Assembly (NCBI RefSeq): GCF_047462415.1
Contig: NZ_JANSJE010000030.1
Span: forward strand, 1-30,977
Reading direction: 5' to 3'
DNA length: 30,977 bases
Origin: Thermostichus sp047462415
GTDB taxonomy: Bacteria > Cyanobacteriota > Cyanobacteriia > Thermostichales > Thermostichaceae
The position numbers and the translations under genes were made by a program. This document shows positions 8,054 through 17,174 of this stretch, piece after piece (the first letter of the stretch is position 1; every line of letters begins with the position of its first letter). Below the pieces are notes generated by a model. It did no database searches, had not been told where the DNA came from, and saw only the letters and a list, made by a program, of their open reading frames with translations.

Positions 8054-10429
8054 ATGGAAAGCAGTTTCTCGTTGGCGGCAGATATGACTTCTGGCTCCTT
8101 GTTGGATGGCCTCAATCCTTCTCAACGCCAAGCGGTGCAACACTTTTGCGGCCCTTTGCTGGTGGTGGCGGGGGCAGGTTCCGGCAAGACGCGCACCCTC
8201 GCCTATCGCATCGCCCACCTCATCCGCCACCATCGGGTGGATCCGGGGGAGATTTTGGCCGTGACCTTCACCAACAAGGCCGCCCGCGAAATGAAAGAGC
8301 GCATCGAGCAGCTCTTTGCCCAGCAGGAGGCCCAGGAGCAGTTTGGGATCCCCTTGGAGCAACTGGAGCCGGCCCAGGCGACGCGGCTGAAATCGGCGGT
8401 TTACCGCCGCTGGATTAAACCCCTTTGGATTGGTACGTTCCACAGCCTATTTGCCCAGATCCTGCGCCTGGAGATTGAAAAATACCAGGATCCCAAGGGA
8501 CGCAAGTGGACTCGTAACTTCTCGATTTTCGATGAATCGGACGCCCAATCCCTGGTTAAAGAGATTGTAACTAAGCAACTCAACTTAGATGAGCGCAAGT
8601 TCGATCCAAGATCGGTGCGCTACGCCATTAGCAATGCCAAAAACCAGGGTTGGACTCCTCGCGATTTAGAGCGCCACCAGCCCAACTTCCGAGGCCGCAT
8701 CCTCGCTCAGGTTTACGAGCTCTACGAAGATCAACTGGCGGCCAACAATGCCCTCGATTTCGACAACTTAATTTGGATCCCGGTGCAGCTTTTTCGTCAA
8801 AATGAGCAGGTCTTGGCCTACTGGCACCAGCACTTTCGGCACATCTTGGTGGACGAATACCAAGATACCAACCGCACCCAGTACGAGCTGATCCGGCTGC
8901 TGGCAACCAACGGCGAGACCCGCCGCTCCGAGTGGGACTGGACCAATCGCTCCCTCTTTGTGGTGGGCGATGCGGATCAAAGCATCTATCGCTTTCGGGG
9001 GGCTGATTTCACCATTTTGCTGGAGTTTCAAGAGACCTTTGGCGATGGCCTGCCGGACGACGATACCCGCACCCTGATCAAATTGGAAGAAAACTATCGC
9101 TCTACAGCTACTATTTTGCAGGCGGCCAATGCCCTCATCGAGAAAAACACCGAGCGCATCGACAAGGTTCTCCGGCCAACGCGCCACCAGGGCAGTTTTA
9201 TCATCTGCCATCAGGCCGAAGATGAGATGGCCGAGGCTGAGTTTGTGGTCAACACCATCCGACGATTACACGGCCAAAATCCCAACTCTTCCTGGGGAGA
9301 TTTTGCCATCCTCTACCGCACCAACGCCCAATCTCGCCCCTTTGAAGAGGTTTTGCTGCGCTGGGGGATCCCTTACACGGTGGTGGGCGGGCTGCGATTT
9401 TACGATCGCAAAGAGATTAAGGATGTGCTGGCCTATTTGCGGGTTGTGCTCAACCCTGCCGATTCTTTTAGCCTGTTGCGCATTATCAATGTGCCGCGGC
9501 GGGGTATCGGCAAATCGACTCTGGACAAGCTAACCGAAGCGGCGGCTGCCTTAAATGTACCCCTGTGGACTATCCTCAGCGACGAGGCTTCTGTCACCAA
9601 CCTGGTGGGGCGTTCGGCCAAGCCGGTTCTTCAGTTTGCCGAGCTTATCCAGCATTGGCACAGACAGATGGCCCAGGTTTCGGCTGCCGCCCTCCTAGAG
9701 GGGCTGCTGCGGGATTGCGGCTATCTGGAAGATCTCAAGGCCCAGGGCACAGAAGAGGCCGAGGAAAGGATCGCCAACGTGATGGAACTCTACAACGCGG
9801 CCCGCCAATTTGAAGAAGAACAGGAGGATCCCAGCCTTGAGGCTTTCTTGAGCAATGTGTCTTTGGCTTCCGATTTGGACAATCTTCAGGAGGGAGCTGA
9901 GAAAGTTTCGTTAATGACGTTGCACGCTTCCAAAGGGCTGGAGTTCCCGGTGGTGTTTTTGGTGGGGTTGGAACAGGGCCTATTTCCCAATTTTCGCGCC
10001 CTGGAGGATCCCGCTGCTTTGGAAGAGGAACGGCGCCTCTGCTACGTGGGCATCACCCGCGCCCGCGAGCAATTGTTTCTCTGCCACGCCAGCGAGCGGC
10101 GGCTCTACGGCAACCGGGAACCAGCTATTCCCTCTCTATTTTTAAGCGAGCTGCCCCAAGAGCTAATCCAATGGGAGAGAGGCAGGGGGCTTTCGTTCTC
10201 CGCCGACAACGCGGCTGCGGCCACGCCCAAAGCAAAGGCTGCTCGCCGCCAAAGCCGTTCCTCCCAGTGGGCAGTTGGGGATCGCCTGCAACATCCCCAA
10301 TTCGGACAGGGGCAAATTACCCACGTGTTCGGCAGCGGCGAACGGATCACCCTGGCGGTGAGGTTTCCCGCCATCGGCCAGCAGAAAATCTTGGATCCCC
10401 GCATCGCGCCCATTCAAAAGCTCAGCTAG
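8054..10429 (+). CDS. pcrA: UvrD/PcrA-type superfamily 1 DNA helicase
   Basis: 791 residues. ATP-driven 3'-5' helicase for nucleotide-excision repair, replication restart and clearing of RecA or stalled RNA polymerase. Motifs in order: Walker A AGAGSGKT (Lys45), TFTNKAAREMKER (Ia), VDEYQDTN (II), GDADQSIYRFRGAD (III), LEENYRS (IV), TLHASKGLEFPVVFLVGLE (V) and CYVGITRARE (VI). The last 55 residues (WAVGDRLQHPQFGQGQI) form the small Tudor-like domain that binds RNA polymerase in PcrA. Either ATG, at 8054 or at residue 11, could be the start. Single gene. Confidence 0.95.
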   Translation: MESSFSLAADMTSGSLLDGLNPSQRQAVQHFCGPLLVVAGAGSGKTRTLAYRIAHLIRHHRVDPGEILAVTFTNKAAREMKERIEQLFAQQEAQEQFGIPLEQLEPAQATRLKSAVYRRWIKPLWIGTFHSLFAQILRLEIEKYQDPKGRKWTRNFSIFDESDAQSLVKEIVTKQLNLDERKFDPRSVRYAISNAKNQGWTPRDLERHQPNFRGRILAQVYELYEDQLAANNALDFDNLIWIPVQLFRQNEQVLAYWHQHFRHILVDEYQDTNRTQYELIRLLATNGETRRSEWDWTNRSLFVVGDADQSIYRFRGADFTILLEFQETFGDGLPDDDTRTLIKLEENYRSTATILQAANALIEKNTERIDKVLRPTRHQGSFIICHQAEDEMAEAEFVVNTIRRLHGQNPNSSWGDFAILYRTNAQSRPFEEVLLRWGIPYTVVGGLRFYDRKEIKDVLAYLRVVLNPADSFSLLRIINVPRRGIGKSTLDKLTEAAAALNVPLWTILSDEASVTNLVGRSAKPVLQFAELIQHWHRQMAQVSAAALLEGLLRDCGYLEDLKAQGTEEAEERIANVMELYNAARQFEEEQEDPSLEAFLSNVSLASDLDNLQEGAEKVSLMTLHASKGLEFPVVFLVGLEQGLFPNFRALEDPAALEEERRLCYVGITRAREQLFLCHASERRLYGNREPAIPSLFLSELPQELIQWERGRGLSFSADNAAAATPKAKAARRQSRSSQWAVGDRLQHPQFGQGQITHVFGSGERITLAVRFPAIGQQKILDPRIAPIQKLS

Positions 10430-10739
10430 CTAGCTGGGCCCGAAACCGCTTTGGAGATGGATGGCGTAGCGGTATGGGTCTCATCCTTTTTGTAGGTGCC
10501 TTCATCTCGCCCAGAACTTGCTTGGAATAGGGCGGGTTGGCAGGGATCCCTTTTGTCGTGTAGAAATGTGAAGGCTTGCTAGGGCAAGGCCCCTGAAAAG
10601 ATCACAAGGCCGACCATCCGGGTTTGAACCCTTTCCCCAGGTGGGCAGTCTAGCCGGATGGGCCGTCGTTTTTGGGTTGTGAGGCGGGCTTGTTCTCTTC
10701 GAGGGCAGTTACAGCGGGCAAGCGAGTGGTAGGTGGCTG
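10430..10739. other. 310-base spacer with structured region
   Basis: No coding frame is convincing. The centre (10573-10673) holds two hairpins ending in a T-run, listed separately as a candidate RNA. The flanks show nothing clear. Confidence 0.5.
10573..10673 (+). ncRNA. Candidate structured RNA or leader with terminator-like end
   Basis: First hairpin: GGCTTGC (10573-10579) with GCAAGGCC (10584-10591), one bulged G. Second: CCATCCGG (10614-10621) with CCGGATGG (10654-10661), a perfect 8-base stem around a 32-base loop, followed seven bases later by TTTTT (10669-10673). The layout resembles a small RNA or attenuator ending in an intrinsic terminator, 66 bases before the RND operon. The long loop makes a simple terminator less likely. 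It does not match any riboswitch or small RNA I can recall. Confidence 0.35.
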
Positions 10740-12065
10740 ATGCGCTGCAGCAAAAGGGGAGCTGGGCTACTCATCCTGCCGGCAGGACAGAGCTCCGGCT
10801 CGGCAAGGCAACTCCCTCTAGCTTTTGCCTTCGCTCTGGCGTTGCTTGTGGGCGTTCCCGGCTCTGTCGCCTATACCCAGATGGTTTGGGCCCAGCGTCC
10901 GGTGGAAGGCGGCGGCCAAGGTAGGGCGCCGCGCCCTGTCTCGGTGGATGTGGCCACAGCCCAGGTGGGATCCCTGGGGGCCGACTTGCGCTACACCGGC
11001 ACCACCCAGCCCCTGCGGCAGGCGACGCTGCGCACCCGGATCGAGGGGCTGTTGCTACAGCTAGCGGTGGATGTCGGGGATCCGGTGCAAGCGGGGCAAC
11101 TGCTGGGTCAGTTGGATCCCACCCTGCTGCAGGCGGCTCTGCTGCAGGCCCAATCGCAACTGGCGGCGCAGGAATCTCAGGTGGCCCAGGCGCAGGCGCA
11201 ACTGAGCAATGCCCGCACCCAAGTGGAGCAGGCCCGCCTGAACCTTTTGCAACTGGAGGCCGATGCCGAACGCCTAGGACAACTGGCGCAAAAGGGAGCT
11301 GTTTCCGCCCAACAGGCGGAACAAGCCCGCACCGCCGCCCGCACGGCTGCTCAGGCCTTGCGCTCGGCAGAGGAACAGGTACGTGTCCAAGAGCAAGCGG
11401 TGATCGCTGCCCAGCGCCAGGTGGACGCCCAGGGATCCCTGGTGGCCCAGGCCCAGGAGCGCCTTTCCTACACCCAACTGCGCTCGCCCCTGACGGGGGT
11501 GGTGCTCTCCCGGCAGGCGGATCCGGGCGCTTTTTTGAACGCGGGGGCAGACGTGCTGACGGTGGCCGATTTCAGCCAGGTGAGGGTGGAGTTTCCCCTT
11601 TCTGAATTGGAGCTGGCGCGGGTGCAGGTGGGCCAAGCCGTTCAGGTGGAATTGGACGCCTTTCCTGGCCAACGCTTCGCTGGACAAATTGCCCGCATCT
11701 CCCCGGCTGCCGATCCCCAGGCCCGCCTGATCCCGGTTGAAGTGGTGATCCCCAACCCCGGCGGCCGCATCGGCAGTGGCTTGTTGGCCCGAGTGGAGCT
11801 GACCAGGCCGCAGGCGCAGCGGGTGATCGTGCCGGCCACAGCAATTCAACAGAACGAGCCGGGTGCAGCCCTGGTCTTTGTGGTGGAGCGGCAGGGGGAA
11901 ACGGCGCGGGTGTTGGCCCGCCCGGTGCAACTGGGAGCACAGCGGGATGGCCAGGTGGAGATCGTGTCGGGATTGGAAGCTGGCGAGCCGTTTGTGGTGC
12001 GCAGCGCTGCCCCTTTGCAAGATGGGCAGGAAGTGCAGCTAAGTGTCCTCTCGGAACGATTCTAA
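10740..12065 (+). CDS. RND efflux membrane fusion protein (HlyD/AcrA family)
   Basis: 441 residues. Periplasmic adaptor that links an inner-membrane RND pump to an outer-membrane channel. A hydrophobic N-terminal segment (residues 22-39) serves as signal or anchor. The lipoyl half-motifs (VDVGDPVQAGQLLGQLD, then YTQLRSPLTGVVLSRQADPGAFL) flank a long Gln/Ala-rich coiled-coil hairpin (about residues 130-235). The beta-barrel and membrane-proximal domains follow. The next gene starts 24 bases on and encodes the pump. No TolC-like channel gene is in the window. Confidence 0.93.
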   Translation: MRCSKRGAGLLILPAGQSSGSARQLPLAFAFALALLVGVPGSVAYTQMVWAQRPVEGGGQGRAPRPVSVDVATAQVGSLGADLRYTGTTQPLRQATLRTRIEGLLLQLAVDVGDPVQAGQLLGQLDPTLLQAALLQAQSQLAAQESQVAQAQAQLSNARTQVEQARLNLLQLEADAERLGQLAQKGAVSAQQAEQARTAARTAAQALRSAEEQVRVQEQAVIAAQRQVDAQGSLVAQAQERLSYTQLRSPLTGVVLSRQADPGAFLNAGADVLTVADFSQVRVEFPLSELELARVQVGQAVQVELDAFPGQRFAGQIARISPAADPQARLIPVEVVIPNPGGRIGSGLLARVELTRPQAQRVIVPATAIQQNEPGAALVFVVERQGETARVLARPVQLGAQRDGQVEIVSGLEAGEPFVVRSAAPLQDGQEVQLSVLSERF

Positions 12066-12089
12066 ACGTTTATCAAAGGAGCTACGCCC

Positions 12090-15000
12090 ATGACCCCAGC
12101 CCCGAGCGGACTCAGCCTCAGCGGCCTGGCCATCCGCCGCCACATTGGCACCCTGATGCTGGCTTTGGCGGCGATCGTCATGGGCTTCTATTTCCTCACC
12201 CGCCTGCCGGTGGATCTGTTGCCCTCGATTGTCTATCCCCGCATTGGCGTGCGGGTGGAGCTGGCGGGAGTAACCCCAGAGGTGGCCGTCGAGGAGATTA
12301 CCCGCCCTCTGGAAGACTCGCTTTCCACTGTGGAAGGGGTGGAACAGATCTATTCCACCACCCGCGAAGGGCAAGTCCGGGTGGATCTCTTCTTTGCGCC
12401 GGGGGGCAACATCGATCAAGCCCTCAACGACACCACGGCGGCGGTGAACCGAGCCAGAGGACGGCTGCCGGATGGGGTTTCGGCTCCCACGGTGTTTAAG
12501 TTTGACCCTTCCCAGTTGCCCGTTTATGAGTTTGCCCTGAACGCGCCCGGGCTGACGGATGTGGAGCTGCGCCGCTTTGCTGAGGAAGAGTTGGCCCGCG
12601 AGTTGGGCGTGGTGCCGGGGGTGGCCACGGTGGATGTGGCCGGGGGCACTCTCGAAGAGGTGCAGGTGGATCTGGATGTGGAGCGGCTGCAGGCATTGGG
12701 GCTGGGCCTGACGGATGTGCTCGGCCAACTGCAGGCCCGCAACCAGGATCTTGCCGGGGGACGGATCCGCGGCGAGCTAGTGGAGCCTTTGACGCGCACG
12801 ATAGGCCGGTTCCGCAGCCCGGAAGATATTCAAGCGCTGCGCTTCAACACCCCCAGTGGAGGGACGGTGCGCCTAACAGACTTTGCCACGGTGGCCGTGC
12901 GCCCTGCTGCCGAGGGGGTGCGGGTGACCTTGAATGGAGAGCCAGCTGTGCGCCTGAGCATTCAAAAGCAGCCGGATGCCAACACCATCCGCGTGGTGGA
13001 CGGGATCCGTCGCCGCCTGGAACAACTGCGGGCCGCCGGCCTCATTCCGCCGCAAGTAACCCTGATCCCCACCAGCGACGAGTCCCGCTTCATCCGCAGC
13101 TCGATTCAAAGTGTGGCTCTTGCCGGCTTGAGCGGGGCGGTGCTGGCCGGGCTGGCGGTGTTGCTGTTTTTGGGATCCCTGCGCCAAACCCTGATCGTGG
13201 TGACCGCCATTCCCCTGGCCACCCTGGCGGCAGTGCTGCTGATGGGCCTGTTCGGCCTTTCCATCAATATCATCAGCCTGGGAGGGCTGGCCCTGGGGGT
13301 GGGGATCGTGGTGGACAACGCCATCGTGATGTTGGAAAACATCGCCAAAGGAACAGAAGGGATCCCACGGCAGGACGCCCGTTGGTTTGGGCAGCGGGTG
13401 CTGGAGCAAGCGGAGCGCAGCAGCCGCCAGTTGGAATCGGCCCTGGTGGCCTCCACGGCCACCAACCTGGTGTCGGTGTTGCCCTTCTTGCTGGTGGGAG
13501 GTTTTGTTTCGCTGATTTTCAACGAGCTGATTTTGACCATCAGCTTTGCCGTGGCCGGATCCCTGGTGGTGGGCCTGACGGTGGTGCCGATGCTCACCTC
13601 TCGCCTGTTGACGATCCGCCGCAGCAGTGGGCTGCGCCACTGGGGCCCGATCCGCAGCTTTGGGCGGGGGATCCTGGGTGGCACCTATGCCTATCGACGG
13701 CTGCTGAGCCGCTTGTTGCGGCGACCGGCGCTGCCTATCCTGCTGGCTTTTCTCCTCCTGGGCGGGGGCAGCTATTGGATGGCCGGGCAACTGAACCAAG
13801 AGCTTCTGCCCCGCATCGCCACCGGGCAGGTGAACCTGTCTGCCAACTTTGCCCCCGGCACCACTCTGGAGACCAACCACCGCATCATGCAGGCGGTGGA
13901 TCGCCTTTTGCTAGAGCAACCTGAGGTGGAGTATGCGTTCACCACGGCAGGTGGATCCGCCTTTGGGGGCAGCACTGTTGAGAACCCCCTGCGGGGCACC
14001 AGCACCATCACCCTCAAGCCCGGCACCGACGTGGGACGTTTCGTGGATCGGGTGAACGGGTTGATAGGCCAACTGAACTTGGTGGGATCCCGCATCCGCG
14101 TGTTTCCGGGCAGCGTCCGCGGCCTTTCCGCCCGCAATTCTGCCGTCAATGCCGAAGTGGACGTGGTGCTCCAAGGGGAGGCCACTCAGGCGCTTCAAGA
14201 GGCTAGCCGCAGGGTGTTGCGGGCCTTGGACGAGCAGGCTACCCTCTCCACCTTCCGCCCTGATGCCGACGATAGCCAGCCGGAGCTCCAGATTTGGCCG
14301 GATTGGGAGCGGGCCGCTCCCCTGCGCCTCAGCCTTCAGGACATAGGCCGGGTGGTGCAGACGGCGGTGCAGGGATCCGTGCCCATCCAATTGCAGCAGG
14401 GCAGCCGCCTTCTGGATGTGCGGGTTCGCCTGGCCACGCCCATCACCCAGCCTTCGCAACTGGAGCGCCTGCCCTTGGCTGTGCAGAATGGCCAGCCGCT
14501 GCGCTTGGGGGATGTGGCCAGGTTGCAGATGGGGGAGGCCCCCGGGGAAATTCGCCGCCTCAACCAACGGCAGGTGGTCATTTTGAACGGCAGCCTCAGG
14601 GCCGGAGCCAACCAGAGCGCTGCTGTCGCCGAGGTGGATGAGATCCTGTCGGGCCTGGAACTGCCTGCCGGCGTGACCCGCCTGCCCAGCGTGGCCTTGG
14701 AAAACAACCGGGAGCTGCGCAACAACCTGCTGCTGCTGGGATCCCTGGCAGCTTTTTTGGTGTTTGTGGTGATGGCGGTGCAGTATAACTCCCTCCTCGA
14801 CCCGCTGGTGATCATGCTGACGGTGCCTTTGGCCCTCTCCGGCGGCATCCTGGGCCTGTTCCTCACCCGCACGGCAGTGGGGGCTACGGTGCTGGTGGGG
14901 GCGGTGCTGCTGGTGGGCATTGTGGTCAACAACGCCATCTTGATGGTGGAGCTGGCCAACCAAATTCGAGAGGAACAGGGCTTGGATTATCGCAGCGCCA

Positions 15001-15287
15001 TGCTAGAGGCTGCCCCGCAGCGGCTGCGCCCGATCCTGATGACCACAGTGACGACGGTGCTGGGCCTGTTCCCCCTGGCGTTGGGCTGGGGAGAGGGATC
15101 CGAGCTGCTGCAACCGCTGGGGGTTGTGGTTTTTTCCGGCCTTTCTTTGGCGACGCTGCTGACCTTGGTGGTGATCCCTTGCTTCTACGTGCTGCTGCAT
15201 AGAGGGGGAAGCAAAACCTCAACTCCCCCTTTTCCCAAGCTGGCGGTTGTCCCACCCGCGGCTTTGTCCGAGACTGCTGGTCAGTAG
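12090..15287 (+). CDS. RND-family efflux pump, inner-membrane subunit
   Basis: 1065 residues, the standard RND length, with two homologous halves of six transmembrane helices and large periplasmic loops. It should export drugs, metals or lipophilic molecules by proton antiport. Ribosome site AAAGGAG lies before the ATG. The fourth helix reads GIVVDNAIVMLENI and the tenth GIVVNNAILMVEL: the AcrB Asp-Asp pair is Asp-Asn, and the AcrB helix-10 Lys is Asn. This VDN/VNN pattern is found in a broad group of non-proteobacterial RND pumps. Substrate cannot be told from sequence. It forms an operon with the adaptor gene. Confidence 0.93.
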   Translation: MTPAPSGLSLSGLAIRRHIGTLMLALAAIVMGFYFLTRLPVDLLPSIVYPRIGVRVELAGVTPEVAVEEITRPLEDSLSTVEGVEQIYSTTREGQVRVDLFFAPGGNIDQALNDTTAAVNRARGRLPDGVSAPTVFKFDPSQLPVYEFALNAPGLTDVELRRFAEEELARELGVVPGVATVDVAGGTLEEVQVDLDVERLQALGLGLTDVLGQLQARNQDLAGGRIRGELVEPLTRTIGRFRSPEDIQALRFNTPSGGTVRLTDFATVAVRPAAEGVRVTLNGEPAVRLSIQKQPDANTIRVVDGIRRRLEQLRAAGLIPPQVTLIPTSDESRFIRSSIQSVALAGLSGAVLAGLAVLLFLGSLRQTLIVVTAIPLATLAAVLLMGLFGLSINIISLGGLALGVGIVVDNAIVMLENIAKGTEGIPRQDARWFGQRVLEQAERSSRQLESALVASTATNLVSVLPFLLVGGFVSLIFNELILTISFAVAGSLVVGLTVVPMLTSRLLTIRRSSGLRHWGPIRSFGRGILGGTYAYRRLLSRLLRRPALPILLAFLLLGGGSYWMAGQLNQELLPRIATGQVNLSANFAPGTTLETNHRIMQAVDRLLLEQPEVEYAFTTAGGSAFGGSTVENPLRGTSTITLKPGTDVGRFVDRVNGLIGQLNLVGSRIRVFPGSVRGLSARNSAVNAEVDVVLQGEATQALQEASRRVLRALDEQATLSTFRPDADDSQPELQIWPDWERAAPLRLSLQDIGRVVQTAVQGSVPIQLQQGSRLLDVRVRLATPITQPSQLERLPLAVQNGQPLRLGDVARLQMGEAPGEIRRLNQRQVVILNGSLRAGANQSAAVAEVDEILSGLELPAGVTRLPSVALENNRELRNNLLLLGSLAAFLVFVVMAVQYNSLLDPLVIMLTVPLALSGGILGLFLTRTAVGATVLVGAVLLVGIVVNNAILMVELANQIREEQGLDYRSAMLEAAPQRLRPILMTTVTTVLGLFPLALGWGEGSELLQPLGVVVFSGLSLATLLTLVVIPCFYVLLHRGGSKTSTPPFPKLAVVPPAALSETAGQ

Positions 15288-15306
15288 CTGGGATTGGCAC
15301 TGTTAA

Positions 15307-15480
15307 TCGCCGCTTGGAGATGTTTCGCAGCGAGGGATCCCTGGGGGCACCCACTGCTTTGCCGGTGGCCAAGGGGATTACGCCCTGCGCCTCGCCTTCA
15401 GCTACCAACCGGAAGAGCGCATCCTCAGCAGCATCCAGGTCATCGGAGAACACCTGCACAAACTCATGGACCAACGCTGA
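15307..15480 (+). pseudogene. 3' remnant of a PLP-dependent aminotransferase gene
   Basis: A 57-codon open frame without a start codon ends at TGA 15478-15480. It translates to GIPGGTHCFAGGQGDYALRL, then AFSYQPEERILSSIQVIGEH. This resembles the last 50 residues of fold-type I aminotransferases of the MocR/2-aminoadipate type (pattern VPGxxFFxGGGxNxLRLxFSYxxPExIxxGIxxL). The rest of the gene is absent: the RND gene ends 19 bases upstream. I infer a deletion remnant. Family assignment is from memory of the pattern only. Confidence 0.5.
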
Positions 15481-15513
15481 CAGATCCCAGGCCAGAGGGA
15501 GATCCCAAGACTT

Positions 15514-16923
15514 CTAGGGATTCCAGGCGTGGTGGAAAACCCCCGGCCTGTCGATGCGCTCAAAGGTGTGGGCCCCGAAGAAGTCCCGCTGGGCCTGGGT
15601 GAGGTTCTGGGGCAGGTCGGCGGTGCGGTAGCTGTCGTAGTAGGCCAAGGAGGCGCTGATGGCTGGGATCGGGATCCCCAGGGCTGCCGCCGTGGCCACC
15701 ACCCGCCGCCAGGAGCCCTGTCGCTCCTGGATCGCCTGCTTGAACTCCTCATCCAAAAGTAGGTTCACCAGCTCTGGATCCCGTTTGTAGGCTGATTGGA
15801 TCTCGCCCAGAAAGCGGGCGCGGATGATACAGCCCCCTTTCCAAATCCGCGGGATCTCGCTGAAGGTATAGACATAGCCGTGGGCAACGGTGGCTTGCCT
15901 GAGCAGCGCCATCCCCTGGGCATAGGAACAGATCTTGGAACAATAGAGGGCGGCACGCAGATCTTCAAGGAAGCAGTCGGGATCCCCTTCAAAAGTTGCA
16001 TCGGGCCCTTTCAACTGAGCAGAGGCAGCCACCCGCTCCTCTTTCAGCGACGAGAGGATGCGAGCTTGCACCGCCGCTTCGATGGTGGGCACCGGCACCC
16101 CCAAATCCAGGGCATCCTTGACCGTCCACAAGCCCGTACCCTTCTGCCCCGCCTTGTCCAAAATCAGATCCACCAGCGGCTTGCCCGTCTCCGGATCCAG
16201 CGTTCCCAAAATCTTGGCGGTAATCTCAATCAAAAACGACTCCAGCTCCGTCTCGTTCCAGGCCTGAAAAATCTCCTGCATCTGCGAGGCCGTCAGCTTC
16301 AAGCCCCGGCGCATCAAGTCATAGACCTCGGCGATCAGTTGCATATCGCCATATTCGATGCCGTTGTGCACCATCTTCACGTAGTGCCCACCCCCTTTGG
16401 GCCCCAGGTAGGTAACGCAGGGGCCATCCGCCACTTGAGCGGCAATTTTGCTCAGGATGGGCTCCAGTTGGCGATAGGCTTCCGGGCTGCAGCCGGGCAT
16501 GAGGCTGGGGCCGTTGAGGGCGCCCTCTTCGCCGCCGCTCACCCCCATGCCGACAAAGTGGATCCCGGTGGACTCCAGAGCCTCGGCGCGGCGATCCGTA
16601 TCGGTGTAGAGGGAGTTGCCGCCATCGATGAGGATGTCTCCCGGCTCCAGCAGCGGCTTCAGCTCGTCGATCACCGCGTCTACCGGCGGGCCCGCCTTGA
16701 CCATGATCAGGATTTTGCGGGGCCGCTCCATCATCTGCACCAATTCCGGCAGGCTGTAGGCAGGGGTGACCTGTTTGCCTCGGGCTCGCTCCCGCATGAA
16801 CTGGTCGGTTTTGGAGCCGGTGCGGTTGTAGACGGCAACCGGAAAGCCGTTGCGCTCGACGTTGAGGGCCAGGTTTTCCCCCATCACCGCCAGGCCGATC
16901 ACCGCAAAGCTAGGCTTGCTCAT
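15514..16923 (-). CDS. gnd: 6-phosphogluconate dehydrogenase, decarboxylating
   Basis: 469 residues. Oxidises 6-phosphogluconate to ribulose 5-phosphate with release of CO2 and NADPH, in the oxidative pentose phosphate pathway used at night in cyanobacteria. The N-terminal dinucleotide site reads GLAVMGENLALN, followed by NRT for NADP. Substrate and catalytic blocks are FVGMGVSGGEEGA and KGGGHYVKMVHNGIEYGDMQ (catalytic Lys and Asn). The C-terminal all-helix domain ends GAHTFERIDRPGVFH. Full family length, start ATG at 16923. Single gene in this window. Confidence 0.97.
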   Translation of the reverse strand: MSKPSFAVIGLAVMGENLALNVERNGFPVAVYNRTGSKTDQFMRERARGKQVTPAYSLPELVQMMERPRKILIMVKAGPPVDAVIDELKPLLEPGDILIDGGNSLYTDTDRRAEALESTGIHFVGMGVSGGEEGALNGPSLMPGCSPEAYRQLEPILSKIAAQVADGPCVTYLGPKGGGHYVKMVHNGIEYGDMQLIAEVYDLMRRGLKLTASQMQEIFQAWNETELESFLIEITAKILGTLDPETGKPLVDLILDKAGQKGTGLWTVKDALDLGVPVPTIEAAVQARILSSLKEERVAASAQLKGPDATFEGDPDCFLEDLRAALYCSKICSYAQGMALLRQATVAHGYVYTFSEIPRIWKGGCIIRARFLGEIQSAYKRDPELVNLLLDEEFKQAIQERQGSWRRVVATAAALGIPIPAISASLAYYDSYRTADLPQNLTQAQRDFFGAHTFERIDRPGVFHHAWNP

Positions 16924-17115
16924 GGTTGGGGCACTATCGACACCTCACCCAATCTAGAGGTCGATCCGACCAACCGGGCTCAGGGATCCTGTTTTCTTCA
17001 CTTTTGCCGGAGTGTAGGCTCAAGGACTCTCCGGATTTCCCATCCTTGCAGAGGAAGCACGTTCGAGATAGCTGCTGCCTCTGTGGCAACTGGATCAGCT
17101 AGAAACCACAGGAGC

Positions 17116-17146
17116 CCCGCCCTGTACCCGTAGGGTCAGGGTCGGG
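17116..17146 (+). repeat. Left-end hairpin of TnpB element, copy 1
   Basis: Pairing is CCCG-CCCTG-(T)-ACCC, loop GTA, then GGGT-CAGGG-(T)-CGGG. Single T bulges occur at 17125 on the 5' arm and 17142 on the 3' arm. The same architecture recurs at the right end (18417-18449). In copy 2 the 3' bulge is G. Confidence 0.8.
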
Positions 17147-17174
17147 AGAAATGCGGACGACGTATAGTTGTAAC

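Noticed and set aside
10614..10661. tRNA-like GGTTTGAACC within the structured spacer
   Set aside because: The T-arm-like string has no acceptor, D-arm or anticodon stem around it on either strand.
15294..15602. Plus-strand frame after the RND gene
   Set aside because: Arg/Pro-rich, and overlaps both gnd and the aminotransferase-like frame; looks like a shadow.
15796..17133. 445-codon plus-strand frame opposite gnd
   Set aside because: Antisense shadow; gnd is complete with all motifs.
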